This document shows, in pieces, positions 8,633 to 18,523 of a DNA stretch of 64,000 nucleotides (positions are counted from its first letter, which is position 1; the number at the start of each line of letters is the position of its first letter). The stretch is from Bacteroides sp. GM023 (lineage in GTDB: Bacteria > Bacteroidota > Bacteroidia > Bacteroidales > Bacteroidaceae). Where the stretch lies: assembly GCF_014750685.1 (NCBI RefSeq), contig NZ_JAAXGE010000001.1:372001-436000 (forward strand), read 5' to 3'. The notes below the pieces were generated by a model. It saw only the letters and a list, made by a program, of their open reading frames with translations, had not been told where the DNA came from and ran no database searches. A program made the position numbers and the translations under genes.

Positions 8633-10867
8633 ATGATGGGAAAAGTTTGCAGTTGGTGCGTTATACTATTATGCTTTTTAGCATCTTGTAGTGAAGAAGA
8701 GAAAAGTGGTGAAGTTTTTACTCCTGCCGATTATACAGTAAAAGGAAAAGTGGAAAAAGGACCCTTTATTAAAGGTTCGACAATCACATTGCAACCCTTG
8801 GATTCAAAGATGAATTCATTAGGTACTTCCTATCCGGGTATTATTATTGATGATGACGGTTCTTTTGATATGGGCTCTTTGAAACTGGATGCTCCCTATG
8901 CATTGCTTACTACTAATGGATATTTTTATAATGAGGTATATGGTGATTTATCTAACGGTACAATCACTTTGCAAGCAATCGTTGATTTGAAAGATAACTC
9001 TACGGTCAATGTCAACCTGTTAACTCATTTGACGAAGGAGCGCGTTAAGCGACTGATAGCCAATGGCTCTTCTTTCAGCAATGCCAACAAACAGGCACAA
9101 AAAGAACTCCTTACTAACTTTGGATTACAAAAATATGCAGAAAAGGACGTAGCTCAATTTTCTATAACAGCGGGCACGGATGAGGCTGCTGCTTTGCTTG
9201 TCGTTTCTGCTGCAATGATAAATACTCGCTCGGAAGCTGAATTAACTGAATATTTGGGTAAACTAAGCCTGGATTTTACGGCTAATGGTAAATTTACGGA
9301 CGAGCAGAAAGCCGAATACAGGAAGGCTGCTACGGGACTGAACTTTTCTCGTATTGCAGACAATGTAAAAGAGCGTTATGAGAGATTGGGTAAGGAAGTT
9401 ACAGTAAAAAACTTAGCATATTATGTGGATTATGATGGGAATGGAATAGCCGGCGATGAACTGGGTGACCCGGATGTACCTATGGACTTGGCATTTGAAC
9501 AGACTGAATTGGAAGTCCCAAAACAAGGAGGAACGTACAAAATTAAGATTCGTGCCAATGTCCCGTATTCATTTACACCTTTGGATGATGAGCATACTGG
9601 ATCGTGGGAATCTCCGTCAATCTTTAAAATTACTCCTATCGTTTACGAAAAACAACTGAACGAACAAACGAAAGAGTTAACAATAAAAGTAGAAGCGGCA
9701 GGAAGTATGTTAATGAAGAGCGAGGTCATCAACTTATATAGTTTGGATGGAAAAATACAATCAACATTAACAATCCGCCAAAAAAGCGACCTTGCCAAAA
9801 CTGAAGATGTATTGAGCAAGGACGGACTGGAACACTTTAAAAGTGTTTTGCTACAGATGGGAGAGGTTGTAAGCTATCTACATTCGATTGAGGGTTTATA
9901 TACAAAAACATACCAGTATTCTTCCAGTACTGGAAGTTGGGCGACGTTACAGCAGTCTCCTGTGTCTAGTAGTAATGGAGAGTTAGAAACAACTTGGGGG
10001 AAATTTTATACCTTAATCCGTAACGTGTGTACAGTGGATAAAGTACTGAAAGAAATAGATATGGAAGGAGATTTGTCGTTCTTCTTATCTTACACTGCGT
10101 CTATTCGGGCTGCTGTGTATTATGAAATGGCTGTACTTTGGGAAAATATGCCTTATGTCGATCGGGTATTGTCTTATGATGATGCGCAAAAGATTACTAA
10201 TGGTACCCTTTCATCTACTTTTGAAAAGGCGGGAAGTCTGTTAAATGATAGAAGTTTCTTTGCTGATAAAAAGAATGACTTCTCATCTATTTCAAGCATG
10301 ATATTTGTTTCTAAGGATGTACCTGCGGCATTACAGGCAAAAATGTATTTATATCAGGGTGAATATGCACAAGCTCTTCAATTGTTTGAAGAAGTTATAA
10401 ATAGCGGGTATTATCAGTTGGATAATTCCCGTTCGGCTGCTTTATCAAAAGGAAGTAAAGAGATGGTATATGGATTGCCGTTAAGTCTACTTGGGGGTAC
10501 TTCCGGATTTCCTACTCAATCGGTTTTAGGTTTGAATGATGAATTTATGCCTCTTATTACATATACTGAAGTGCTTCTCTCCGCTGCCGAATGTGCAAAG
10601 AAGATGAATGATGACTCCAAAGCCAATTTTTATTTAAAAGAAGTGTTGACTAAAAAAGATCTGACACCTTCGGGTGATTTTACCAAGGATTTAAAGAATG
10701 TATGGCAAAAGGAGCTAAAAGGAACAGGTACTTATTTTGCTTTTTTAAAGCGCAATGGGATAGCTGAATCCGAGTTAGGACTTAATGGTAAAAGATGTCT
10801 TATTTTGCCTATTCCTTATAGGGAATTAGCAACATCTTCCAACTTAGTACAGAATCCGGGATATTGA
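8633..10867 (+). CDS. Lipoprotein fusing a BACON-like domain to a SusD-like module
   Basis: A 744-residue lipoprotein: signal peptide with lipobox LASC (Cys about 19). Residues 35-270 start with a small beta domain (YTVKGKVEKGPFIKGSTITLQ) followed by a helical part. Residues about 283-385 (MDLAFEQTELEVPKQGGTYKI to LTIRQ) look like a BACON domain. Residues about 400-744 look like the second half of a SusD/RagB protein: TPR-like helices (ALQAKMYLYQGEYAQALQLFEEVINSGYYQL), YTEVLLSAAECAKKM and the typical C-terminus IPYRELATSSNLVQNPGY. No SusC gene is adjacent, which is unusual for a SusD module. A TATCTTTG -7 element lies at 8565-8572. Domain calls are by motif recall; ligand unknown. Confidence 0.7.
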   Translation: MMGKVCSWCVILLCFLASCSEEEKSGEVFTPADYTVKGKVEKGPFIKGSTITLQPLDSKMNSLGTSYPGIIIDDDGSFDMGSLKLDAPYALLTTNGYFYNEVYGDLSNGTITLQAIVDLKDNSTVNVNLLTHLTKERVKRLIANGSSFSNANKQAQKELLTNFGLQKYAEKDVAQFSITAGTDEAAALLVVSAAMINTRSEAELTEYLGKLSLDFTANGKFTDEQKAEYRKAATGLNFSRIADNVKERYERLGKEVTVKNLAYYVDYDGNGIAGDELGDPDVPMDLAFEQTELEVPKQGGTYKIKIRANVPYSFTPLDDEHTGSWESPSIFKITPIVYEKQLNEQTKELTIKVEAAGSMLMKSEVINLYSLDGKIQSTLTIRQKSDLAKTEDVLSKDGLEHFKSVLLQMGEVVSYLHSIEGLYTKTYQYSSSTGSWATLQQSPVSSSNGELETTWGKFYTLIRNVCTVDKVLKEIDMEGDLSFFLSYTASIRAAVYYEMAVLWENMPYVDRVLSYDDAQKITNGTLSSTFEKAGSLLNDRSFFADKKNDFSSISSMIFVSKDVPAALQAKMYLYQGEYAQALQLFEEVINSGYYQLDNSRSAALSKGSKEMVYGLPLSLLGGTSGFPTQSVLGLNDEFMPLITYTEVLLSAAECAKKMNDDSKANFYLKEVLTKKDLTPSGDFTKDLKNVWQKELKGTGTYFAFLKRNGIAESELGLNGKRCLILPIPYRELATSSNLVQNPGY

Positions 10868-10961
10868 TAATGGAAATAACGGATTCGATTAGTAGTATAC
10901 CAATCGGACTGTATCTGTGTGTGAATATATACGCCGAAGTATGACTCGCGAATAATACGAT

Positions 10962-11552
10962 TTAATTTAAATAGGATATACCACCGGTCAGGAAAGCCAA
11001 AATCATTGGATGAAGGTCAGAAAGGCTTTTGCGGAGCAGTTTGGTAGCTTGTTGTATGCGATAGGCTACAGTTTTGGGTGAAACCCCTAACTTCTCTGCA
11101 ATTTCCTTGTGGCTCATTTTTGTGAATCGGTGTTGGATAAACGTTTCCCGGTAAGTATCGGGCAATTCGTTAATGGCTTCTTTTATTCTTTTTGATATTT
11201 CCATGACTTGATATGCATCTACACTTTGTATCACACTCTCCATTTCTTCATAGAAAATAGTATCAGCAGAATTTTTCAACTGCTTTTGTTTTATACAGTT
11301 TAAAGATCTCCGATATACTGATTTTAGTAAATATCTGCTCAATGACGTATCTATCAGGAGTGTCTGTCGATGTTCCCATAACCATAGAATAGCATCACCT
11401 GCGATTTCTTTTGCATCCTCATATTCGACAAACCGCCTTCCATATGCACACAGCATGGGGTAGTACTTCTTGAAAATATGGTCAAAGGCAGTTATTTCTC
11501 CTCTTTGTAGAGAACTTAGTAATCGTTGTTCATCCATACTTATGTTTTCCAT
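10962..11552 (-). CDS. ECF sigma factor of the sulfatase locus
   Basis: A 196-residue sigma-70 family factor of the Bacteroides expansion type. Region 2 (AFDHIFKKYYPMLCAYGRRFVEYEDAKEIAGDAILWLWEHR, about 18-60) and region 4 (IKEAINELPDTYRETFIQHRFTKMSHKEIAEKLGVSPKTVAYRIQQATKLLRKSL, about 126-180) are complete. It is divergent from the FecR gene across 142 bp. In this family FecR holds the sigma factor until the SusC transducer signals, and the sigma factor then drives the susCD operon. Confidence 0.93.
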   Translation of the reverse strand: MENISMDEQRLLSSLQRGEITAFDHIFKKYYPMLCAYGRRFVEYEDAKEIAGDAILWLWEHRQTLLIDTSLSRYLLKSVYRRSLNCIKQKQLKNSADTIFYEEMESVIQSVDAYQVMEISKRIKEAINELPDTYRETFIQHRFTKMSHKEIAEKLGVSPKTVAYRIQQATKLLRKSLSDLHPMILAFLTGGISYLN

Positions 11553-11694
11553 ATGTGCAATTATAATATATTATTGGAAAGGAAACTAACAATAAACGAT
11601 TATTAACTAGATTTGTTTATGATAGTTAAATATAATATTATGATTGGTATTTTTTTTCTGCCGCTTGTCTCTTTAATGAAAAACAGATAAAAAG

Positions 11695-12717
11695 ATGAAA
11701 ACGGAAGAAATGAATATAGAAGATTTGCTAATCAGATACTATGACGGGCAAACGACGGCAGACGAGATGCAGGAGATAGAAGCATGGCTGAAGATGTCGG
11801 ACGACAACAAGCAGAAAGCCAAAGAGGTGTATACGCTACTTCTTGCCGCTGATACCAAGAGTGCTGCCGATACGATGGATATGGAGAAAGAACTGGCGAA
11901 TGTAAAAAAGCGGATGAAAGCAACCGGACGTCCCATTGCCTGGTGGAAATGGATGCAACGTGCTGCGGCAATCCTGTTCATACCGATGGCAGCTACTATT
12001 CTTATCTTGCTAAATCAACCCGAATCGGCTTCTTCCGTTTATGTTCAGATGCTTGAAGTGCAGACACAGCCGGGCGTAATCACCTCTTTCAGATTACCTG
12101 ACAGTACGCTGGTATATTTGAATTCGGCTTCCACTCTGCGCTATCCTTCCGTTTTCACAGGTGATACGCGAGAAATAAACTTGTGTGGCGAAGCCTATTT
12201 TGATGTGACGAAAGATCCCGGGCGTAAATTCATCGTTTCGACCCCTCATCATTCTAAAGTAGCGGTTTTGGGTACACGCTTTAATTTGGAAGCATTCGAC
12301 GATATGGATGAAGTCGTTACAACACTGGTAGAAGGTAAAGTCGAGTTTAAATACCGGAAGGCGGGCGATGAACAAAAGATGGTGATGAAACCGGGGCAGA
12401 AAACTATTTATAATAGAAAGAATGAAGAAATCCGGGTAAAGAACACCACTGGAGAATCGGAACTGTCATGGAAGGACAAGAAGGTAATATTTGACCGTAC
12501 TCCTTTACAAGAGGCATTGCGTATGTTGGGGAAACGCTATAATGTGGAATTTATGCTGAAAACTTCCAAGTATGATAAATATACATTCACCGGCACGTTT
12601 ACCGATCAATATGTAGATGAAATTCTGGATAACTTCAAAATATCGTCACACATTCGTTGGCGGATCATCAAGACAAAAGATAACGAACAGAAGAAGCGGC
12701 TAATAGAGATATATTAA
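11695..12717 (+). CDS. FecR-family anti-sigma factor
   Basis: A 340-residue inner-membrane protein: N-terminal cytoplasmic sigma-binding part (about 1-85), one TM helix (AAAILFIPMAATILILL, about 89-106), then the periplasmic FecR domain (LEVQTQPGVITSFRLPDSTLVYLNSASTLRYPSVF, about 122-156; EAYFDV; TRFNLEAF) and the C-terminal DUF4974-like region (LQEALRMLGKRYNVEF). It relays the signal from the STN domain of the downstream SusC to the divergent sigma factor. An alternative start lies five codons downstream. Confidence 0.93.
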   Translation: MKTEEMNIEDLLIRYYDGQTTADEMQEIEAWLKMSDDNKQKAKEVYTLLLAADTKSAADTMDMEKELANVKKRMKATGRPIAWWKWMQRAAAILFIPMAATILILLNQPESASSVYVQMLEVQTQPGVITSFRLPDSTLVYLNSASTLRYPSVFTGDTREINLCGEAYFDVTKDPGRKFIVSTPHHSKVAVLGTRFNLEAFDDMDEVVTTLVEGKVEFKYRKAGDEQKMVMKPGQKTIYNRKNEEIRVKNTTGESELSWKDKKVIFDRTPLQEALRMLGKRYNVEFMLKTSKYDKYTFTGTFTDQYVDEILDNFKISSHIRWRIIKTKDNEQKKRLIEIY

Positions 12718-12788
12718 AAAGCCTTTATGTTTAACTAATTAAATTTGATACTATTATGAAACATTATCACCCCCCTTAAACAAAAAAG

Positions 12789-12825
12789 ACATACAGGCAT
12801 GATGCGCTAACATCCGCCTGTATGT
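12789..12825. promoter_or_regulatory. Hairpin between fecR and susC
   Basis: ACATACAGGC (12789-12798) and GCCTGTATGT (12816-12825) form a perfect 10-bp stem with a 17-nt loop. No T-run follows on the plus strand, so it is more likely an RNA structure or processing site in the leader of susC than a terminator. Confidence 0.45.
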
Positions 12826-12838
12826 GAAAGTCCTTAAA

Positions 12839-12856
12839 CTGTTTGCATGCAAACAG
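12839..12856. promoter_or_regulatory. 18-bp perfect palindrome upstream of susC
   Basis: CTGTTTGCATGCAAACAG is a perfect inverted repeat 36 bp upstream of the susC ATG at 12893. It has the form of an operator for a dimeric regulator, though in RNA it could also form a hairpin. No known binding protein can be assigned. Confidence 0.5.
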
Positions 12857-12892
12857 AATAAATTATTTCTTAACTTTAATCCATGCAAAGAT

Positions 12893-15800
12893 ATGAAGAA
12901 AAACAACTATGTCCAACAATTATGGGCGGATAATCCCGTGCCTGCTGTTTTGGGGAAAATTCCATTGACTATGAAATTACTTTTTGTATTCTGTTTTTGT
13001 ACTGTTGGTTTTCTATGTGCCAACGACAGCTATGCCCAGCGCACTATAATTAATTTGAAAGCAAATAACCTGACTGTAAAAGAAGTACTTTCTCAAATTG
13101 AATCACAATCTGAATTTAGTTTTTTCTATAATGACAGTCATGTAGATGTGAATCGCCGGGTGTCGATACTAACCGAACATAGTAACATCTTTACGATATT
13201 GAACGAACTGTTTAAAAATACGAGCGTAAAATACGTTGTAAATAATAAGAAGATCATCCTATCTACGGAGATACCGGATACAGCTTCCGTCAAACAGGTG
13301 GTACGTATCAAAGGAAAGGTGACGGATATGTATGGCGATCCTGTGATTGGAGCTACTGTGATGGAAGATGGCACTAAAAATGGTGTGATAACAGATGTGG
13401 ATGGATATTTCACTCTGGATGTAGCATCTCCCAACGCAACGCTCACAGTTTCTTATGTAGGTTATATGTCCCAGACCGTGAAGGCGCAAGGTGGCAAAAC
13501 CTTGTCGATTATCCTGAAAGAAGATACGAAGACGCTGGATGAAATCGTCGTTGTAGGTTTTGGTACGCAGAAGAAAGTGAACCTGACAGGCTCGGTATCT
13601 ACAGTCAATGCTGATGATTTATTGTCACGCCCGGTTTCCAACATAAGCCAGGCTTTACAAGGACTGGTACCGGGAATGAACTTCTCCTATGCTTCCGACG
13701 GTAATGGCGGTGAGATAGGTGCAGACATGAAAGTCAATATTCGTGGAGCCGGTACGATTGGTGATGGCTCTAATGCGTCTCCGTTGATTCTGATCGACGG
13801 TATGGAGGGGAATATGAATATGCTGAATCCGAATGATATTGAAAGCATATCTGTATTGAAGGATGCGGCAGCCTCTTCTATCTACGGTTCGCGTGCACCG
13901 TTCGGAGTCGTGCTGATAACGACCAAGAAAGGAAAAGCCGGAAAGGTAGCAGTCAATTACAATAATAGTTTTCGTTGGTCGCAGGCTATCAATTTGCCGG
14001 ACGTGGCAGATGCATATACATACTCCATGTATTTCAACAAGATGCAGTTGAATGACGGTAAAACGGCTGTGCAGTTTGATGATACCCGTCTTCAGGCTAT
14101 CAAAGATTATGCGTCGGGAGTGATTACTACCACCACCCAACCTAACCGGAATACTCCTACCATTTGGGACTGGATTGGTAATACGAATACGGATTGGTAT
14201 GATGTAGTATTCGGTGGTACGGCATTCTCGCAGGAACATTCGCTTAGTGTCAGTGGCGGAACGGACAAAATCCAATATTATTTTTCAGGAAATTACATGG
14301 GACAGGAAGGTATGATGGCCATCCGTCGAGATAAATTGCAGCGTTACTCGGTGAGCAGCAAGATTAATGCACAGCTTTACCCTTGGCTTAGTATGAATTA
14401 TAGTATGAAATACATGAGGAAAGACTATTCCAAGCCCACTGCCATGACTGATAATACACTTTATGCGAATATAGCCAAACGTTGGCCGATGGAACCTACG
14501 GTAGACCCTAACGGTTATCCGATGGGTAACACCATCATCCGGCCTATTCTCTATGGAGGTGACAATAATTCGCAGACAGACTGGCTATACCAGCAATTCC
14601 AAGTGGTGATTGAACCTATCAAAGACTGGAAAATCTTCGGTGAGATTAATTATAAAGTGATTGATACCTTTTCTCATACGGATTACTTAAAAGTGCCGCA
14701 GATGAACATAGCCGGTGAACCTTATATGGGTGATACATGGAAAACATCGAAAGTGACCGAAGGTGCCGAACGTACCAATTATTTCAACGCCAATGTTTAT
14801 AGTGAATACAGCCGGACTTTTGCTGACGCGCATCATGTGAAAGTGATGGCAGGATTTCAGGCCGAAGTAAATAAATGGCGACAGTTGCAGGCTACGAAAC
14901 TGGATTTGATTTCAGAATCTATCCCCAATATTAATGCTGCTACGGGAGAATCTACGATTGATAAGTCCAAGTTGACTCATTGGGCGACAGCCGGTTTCTT
15001 CGGTCGATTGAATTACGATTATAAAGAACGCTATCTGTTTGAAGTGAATCTCCGCTACGACGGAACTTCACGTTTTGCAAAAGATAAACGCTGGAACTTG
15101 TTTCCTTCATTCTCTGCCGGATGGAATGTGGCGCGTGAGGCATTTATGGAGCCTTACAATCATGTCATCAACAATCTGAAAGTTCGTGGCTCATGGGGAG
15201 AATTAGGCAATCAGAATACGGAGAACCTATATCCGTATATCCAATTAATGAAGTTTGTGGCACAAGACCCCAATTCTCATTGGCTGATTAATGACAGTCG
15301 TCCCAACACGGCGAATGCACCGGATTTGATTTCGGCATTGTTAGGCTGGGAAACCATGCGGTCATGGAATATCGGTTTCGACTTGGGATTGCTGAACAAC
15401 CGGCTGACTGTAAGTTTCGACTGGTTCAACCGGAAAACTATCAATATGGTAGGCCCGGCTCCCGAACTTCCTGTGACTTTGGGAGCGAATGTTCCTAAAA
15501 TGAACAATGCTGATATGCAGTCTACCGGTTTCGAACTGGATTTAGGCTGGAGAGATCAGATCAAGGATTTTAATTATGGAGTACACCTGCTATTGTCGGA
15601 CGACCGTCAGAAAATTTTAAAATATCCCAATAAGACAGGCAAAATTAATACTTGGTATGTAGGTAAATATAACGGTGATATATGGGGATTTGAAACAATC
15701 GGTATAGCCAAGAGCCAGGAAGAAATGGACGCTCATCTTGCTTCATTGCCGAAAGGCGGACAAGATGCGATAGGCAGCAAATGGGGTGCAGGTGACATCA

Positions 15801-16423
15801 TGTACCGTGATTTGAATGGTGACGGTAAGATTTCCGATGGAGCTACTCTTGATGATCCGGGAGATAAAAGAATTATCGGCAACAGTTCTCCCCGGCTCAG
15901 GTTCGGTCTGGACTTGAATGCATCCTGGAAAGGTTTCGACGTACGCCTGTTCTTTCAGGGAGTGGCAAAACGGGATGCATGGCTGAATGATAATATGTTT
16001 TGGGGAGCTACCGGCGGTATATGGCAATCGGCGTGCTTTACTTCTCATCTTGATTTCTTCCGCGAAGAAGGCGATGAGTTTTGGAGTGCCAACACGAATG
16101 CGTATTTCCCCCGTATCTTGGTTGACAATTATGCTAAAAACCAAAAGACACAGACCGGTTATCTGCAAAATGCCGCTTATGTACGGCTAAAGAATCTGCA
16201 GATCGGATATACTATCCCTGCACAGATAACCCGTAAAATAGGTATTTCCAATTTGAGAGTATTCTTCTCAGGAGAAAATTTATTCACTCTTACGGGATTG
16301 CCCGAAGGATTTGACCCGGAAACGATTAACACCGGATATGGAGCAAAAGACGGTTCAAATCAATCGGGAAAAACGTATCCGCTGTCCCGTACTTTCTCCA
16401 CAGGATTTAGTGTTAACTTTTAA
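12893..16423 (+). CDS. SusC/RagA TonB-dependent transporter with STN domain
   Basis: The start is placed at 12893 (MKKNNYVQQL), 23 codons inside a longer open frame, because the signal peptide follows (hydrophobic about 28-44, cleavage after SYAQ) and this N-terminal form is common in Bacteroides; the product is 1176 residues. Domains: STN (about 53-115, LTVKEVLSQIESQSEFSFFY), carboxypeptidase-like domain (VRIKGKVTDMYGDPVIGATV, about 127-205), TonB-box-like LDEIVVVGFG, plug (LTGSVSTVNADDLLSRP onward) and 22-strand barrel ending in Phe. It imports glycan fragments through the outer membrane with the SusD lid 10 bp downstream, and its STN domain signals to FecR. Confidence 0.96.
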   Translation: MKKNNYVQQLWADNPVPAVLGKIPLTMKLLFVFCFCTVGFLCANDSYAQRTIINLKANNLTVKEVLSQIESQSEFSFFYNDSHVDVNRRVSILTEHSNIFTILNELFKNTSVKYVVNNKKIILSTEIPDTASVKQVVRIKGKVTDMYGDPVIGATVMEDGTKNGVITDVDGYFTLDVASPNATLTVSYVGYMSQTVKAQGGKTLSIILKEDTKTLDEIVVVGFGTQKKVNLTGSVSTVNADDLLSRPVSNISQALQGLVPGMNFSYASDGNGGEIGADMKVNIRGAGTIGDGSNASPLILIDGMEGNMNMLNPNDIESISVLKDAAASSIYGSRAPFGVVLITTKKGKAGKVAVNYNNSFRWSQAINLPDVADAYTYSMYFNKMQLNDGKTAVQFDDTRLQAIKDYASGVITTTTQPNRNTPTIWDWIGNTNTDWYDVVFGGTAFSQEHSLSVSGGTDKIQYYFSGNYMGQEGMMAIRRDKLQRYSVSSKINAQLYPWLSMNYSMKYMRKDYSKPTAMTDNTLYANIAKRWPMEPTVDPNGYPMGNTIIRPILYGGDNNSQTDWLYQQFQVVIEPIKDWKIFGEINYKVIDTFSHTDYLKVPQMNIAGEPYMGDTWKTSKVTEGAERTNYFNANVYSEYSRTFADAHHVKVMAGFQAEVNKWRQLQATKLDLISESIPNINAATGESTIDKSKLTHWATAGFFGRLNYDYKERYLFEVNLRYDGTSRFAKDKRWNLFPSFSAGWNVAREAFMEPYNHVINNLKVRGSWGELGNQNTENLYPYIQLMKFVAQDPNSHWLINDSRPNTANAPDLISALLGWETMRSWNIGFDLGLLNNRLTVSFDWFNRKTINMVGPAPELPVTLGANVPKMNNADMQSTGFELDLGWRDQIKDFNYGVHLLLSDDRQKILKYPNKTGKINTWYVGKYNGDIWGFETIGIAKSQEEMDAHLASLPKGGQDAIGSKWGAGDIMYRDLNGDGKISDGATLDDPGDKRIIGNSSPRLRFGLDLNASWKGFDVRLFFQGVAKRDAWLNDNMFWGATGGIWQSACFTSHLDFFREEGDEFWSANTNAYFPRILVDNYAKNQKTQTGYLQNAAYVRLKNLQIGYTIPAQITRKIGISNLRVFFSGENLFTLTGLPEGFDPETINTGYGAKDGSNQSGKTYPLSRTFSTGFSVNF

Positions 16424-16433
16424 TTGATGACGT

Positions 16434-18455
16434 ATGAAAAAGATAATTCAATATTTGTTTTTGCTGGCAGGGGGAAGCTTCATTCTTGCTTCTTGCAATG
16501 ATTTCTTGGATAGGGAACCGCTGGATAGCGTGACTCCGGACAACTTTTTCTTCACTGAAAATGACTTGGCCGCCTATGCCGTTAAACACTACAACTTCAC
16601 TACGCATAGCGGATGGAATGCAGGTATATGGAAAAATGATAATGCGACTGATAATCAGGTTGCCACTGACTATGACAATAAGTGGATTCCCGGTCAGTGG
16701 AAGGTGGCTGAATCTTATAGTAACCCTGCATCGGACGACCCGTGGTATTTTGCGGCTATTCGTGAAGCGAATTATTTCCTCGAAACAGTAGTACCCCGTT
16801 TTGAGAAAGGAGAAATAGAAGGTTCGGAAACAAATATCAAACATTATATCGGCGAAATGTATTTTTTACGCGCTAAGAATTATTTGTCGAAACTGGAGAC
16901 TTTTGGTGATTTTCCTATTATAAAGAATACATTGCCGGATGAGAACGAGTCTTTGACGGCAGCCAGCAAACGGGAGCCCCGCTATAAGGTTGCTCGTTTC
17001 ATTCTGGAAGATTTGGATAATGCTATCGGTCTGTTGACCAATAATATTTCCGGCGGGAAGAATCGTATTACCAAAAATGCGGCTTTATTGCTGAAATCGA
17101 GAGCTGCTTTGTTTGAGGCTTCCTGGCTGACATATCACAGAGGTACGGCTTTAGTTCCGGGTGGTCCGGGATGGCCGGGGAAAGCGGAAGATATAGCAGG
17201 TTTCAGTATAGACACAGAAATCACCTTCTTCCTGAAGGAAGCGAAAGCCGCAGCCAAAGAAGTGATTGGTAATGCAGCCCTGGTACAGAATACGGCGAAA
17301 GATTGCGTAGATGAAACAGTCAAAACAGATGATGATAAATATAAAATGAGCAACCCCTATTTTGCTCAATTCTCCGCCAATAGTCTGGAAGGATATTCAG
17401 AGGTATTATTGTGGCGTGCTTATAACCAATTGGAATATAATGTTGTACATTCAGCTCCTTACTATATTCGGGTAGGAGGTAATACGGGCTATACTCGGCA
17501 CTATGTGGAAAGTTTCCTTTGCCGTGACGGTAAACCGATTTATGCGACCGGACAGTATAAAGGCGACGAGTCATTACTGGATGTACGCAAAAACAGAGAT
17601 TTGCGTCTGCAACTTTTCATGATGACGCCGGGTGAAACCCTTAGTCCGATCATAATGAATGGTACTCCCGATGTACTTAAGGAAGCGCCGAGCCTTTTGG
17701 AAATAAAGGAAACAAGATGTGTTACGGGTTATCAGGTGCGCAAAGGGCTTTCCGACAATTGGTATCGCGACGGTAATACGGCGATTGAAGGTTGTCCGGT
17801 ATATCGTGTAGCCGAGGCATATCTTAATTATATCGAAGCCGATTGTATGGAGCATAATGGGACTTCTATCGGTTCGGAAGCGGCCGGATATTGGGGAGAT
17901 CTTCGCGAGAGGGCAGGATTGCCGAGAGATTATGCCGTGACGGTGGATAATACGGATCTATCCAAAGAAAGTGACTGGGCTGTATATTCGGCAGGAAAAC
18001 AAGTCTCTCCTTTATTATACGATATACGTCGTGAACGTCGTTGTGAATTGGTGGCGGAAGGTCTGCGCATGCTGGATTTAAAACGCTGGAGAGCACTGGA
18101 TCAAGTTAAGAATTTCGTGATTCAGGGAGTGAATCTGTGGGAATCAGATTTGAAGGATATGTATATGCAGGACGGGAAGAATCTCCTGGTACAGGAGGGA
18201 ACACAAGGACAGACATCCAATGTGTCGAGCTATGTCAATAGTGGCAAGTATATCTGTCCTTATCGTGCCGTGAAAACTAATAATCTGATGTATGATGCAG
18301 GATATTCGTGGTGTGAAGCGCATTATCTGAGTCCGATTGCTATCACGCATTTCAGAATAACTGCTTCGAATCCTAACGATCTTAGCACTTCTATTATTTA
18401 CCAGAATCCGGGATGGCCTACCGTTGCTAACGAAGGACCGGTCGGGATAAAATAA
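16434..18455 (+). CDS. SusD/RagB-family glycan-binding lipoprotein
   Basis: A 673-residue surface lipoprotein; lipobox LASC with Cys about 21, then NDFLDREPLDSVTPDNFFFTENDLAAY, the usual SusD N-terminus. TPR-like repeats and the C-terminal RRERRCELVAEGLRMLDLKRWRALD block confirm the family. It captures the glycan and closes over the SusC barrel. It starts 10 bp after susC. At 673 residues it is longer than the usual 500-600. Confidence 0.95.
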   Translation: MKKIIQYLFLLAGGSFILASCNDFLDREPLDSVTPDNFFFTENDLAAYAVKHYNFTTHSGWNAGIWKNDNATDNQVATDYDNKWIPGQWKVAESYSNPASDDPWYFAAIREANYFLETVVPRFEKGEIEGSETNIKHYIGEMYFLRAKNYLSKLETFGDFPIIKNTLPDENESLTAASKREPRYKVARFILEDLDNAIGLLTNNISGGKNRITKNAALLLKSRAALFEASWLTYHRGTALVPGGPGWPGKAEDIAGFSIDTEITFFLKEAKAAAKEVIGNAALVQNTAKDCVDETVKTDDDKYKMSNPYFAQFSANSLEGYSEVLLWRAYNQLEYNVVHSAPYYIRVGGNTGYTRHYVESFLCRDGKPIYATGQYKGDESLLDVRKNRDLRLQLFMMTPGETLSPIIMNGTPDVLKEAPSLLEIKETRCVTGYQVRKGLSDNWYRDGNTAIEGCPVYRVAEAYLNYIEADCMEHNGTSIGSEAAGYWGDLRERAGLPRDYAVTVDNTDLSKESDWAVYSAGKQVSPLLYDIRRERRCELVAEGLRMLDLKRWRALDQVKNFVIQGVNLWESDLKDMYMQDGKNLLVQEGTQGQTSNVSSYVNSGKYICPYRAVKTNNLMYDAGYSWCEAHYLSPIAITHFRITASNPNDLSTSIIYQNPGWPTVANEGPVGIK

Positions 18456-18471
18456 GGAATGTTTAAATAAA

Positions 18472-18509
18472 AAAAACTGCATCTTCGTTCGCAAGATGCA
18501 GTTTTTCTC
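18472..18509 (+). terminator. Strong hairpin terminator between susD and the first sulfatase
   Basis: AAAAACTGCATCTT (18472-18485) pairs with AAGATGCAGTTTTT (18493-18506), a 14-bp stem with a 7-nt loop and a T-run in the second arm. It lies only 17 bp after susD and 15 bp before the sulfatase ATG, so it may act as a partial terminator that lowers sulfatase expression relative to susCD. Confidence 0.8.
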
Positions 18510-18523
18510 AATAAGAGTAATAT

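Noticed and set aside
12824..12892. Upstream start for susC at 12824
   Set aside because: The added 23 residues lie before the usual Bacteroides N-terminus, and this stretch contains the 18-bp palindrome and one arm of the upstream hairpin.
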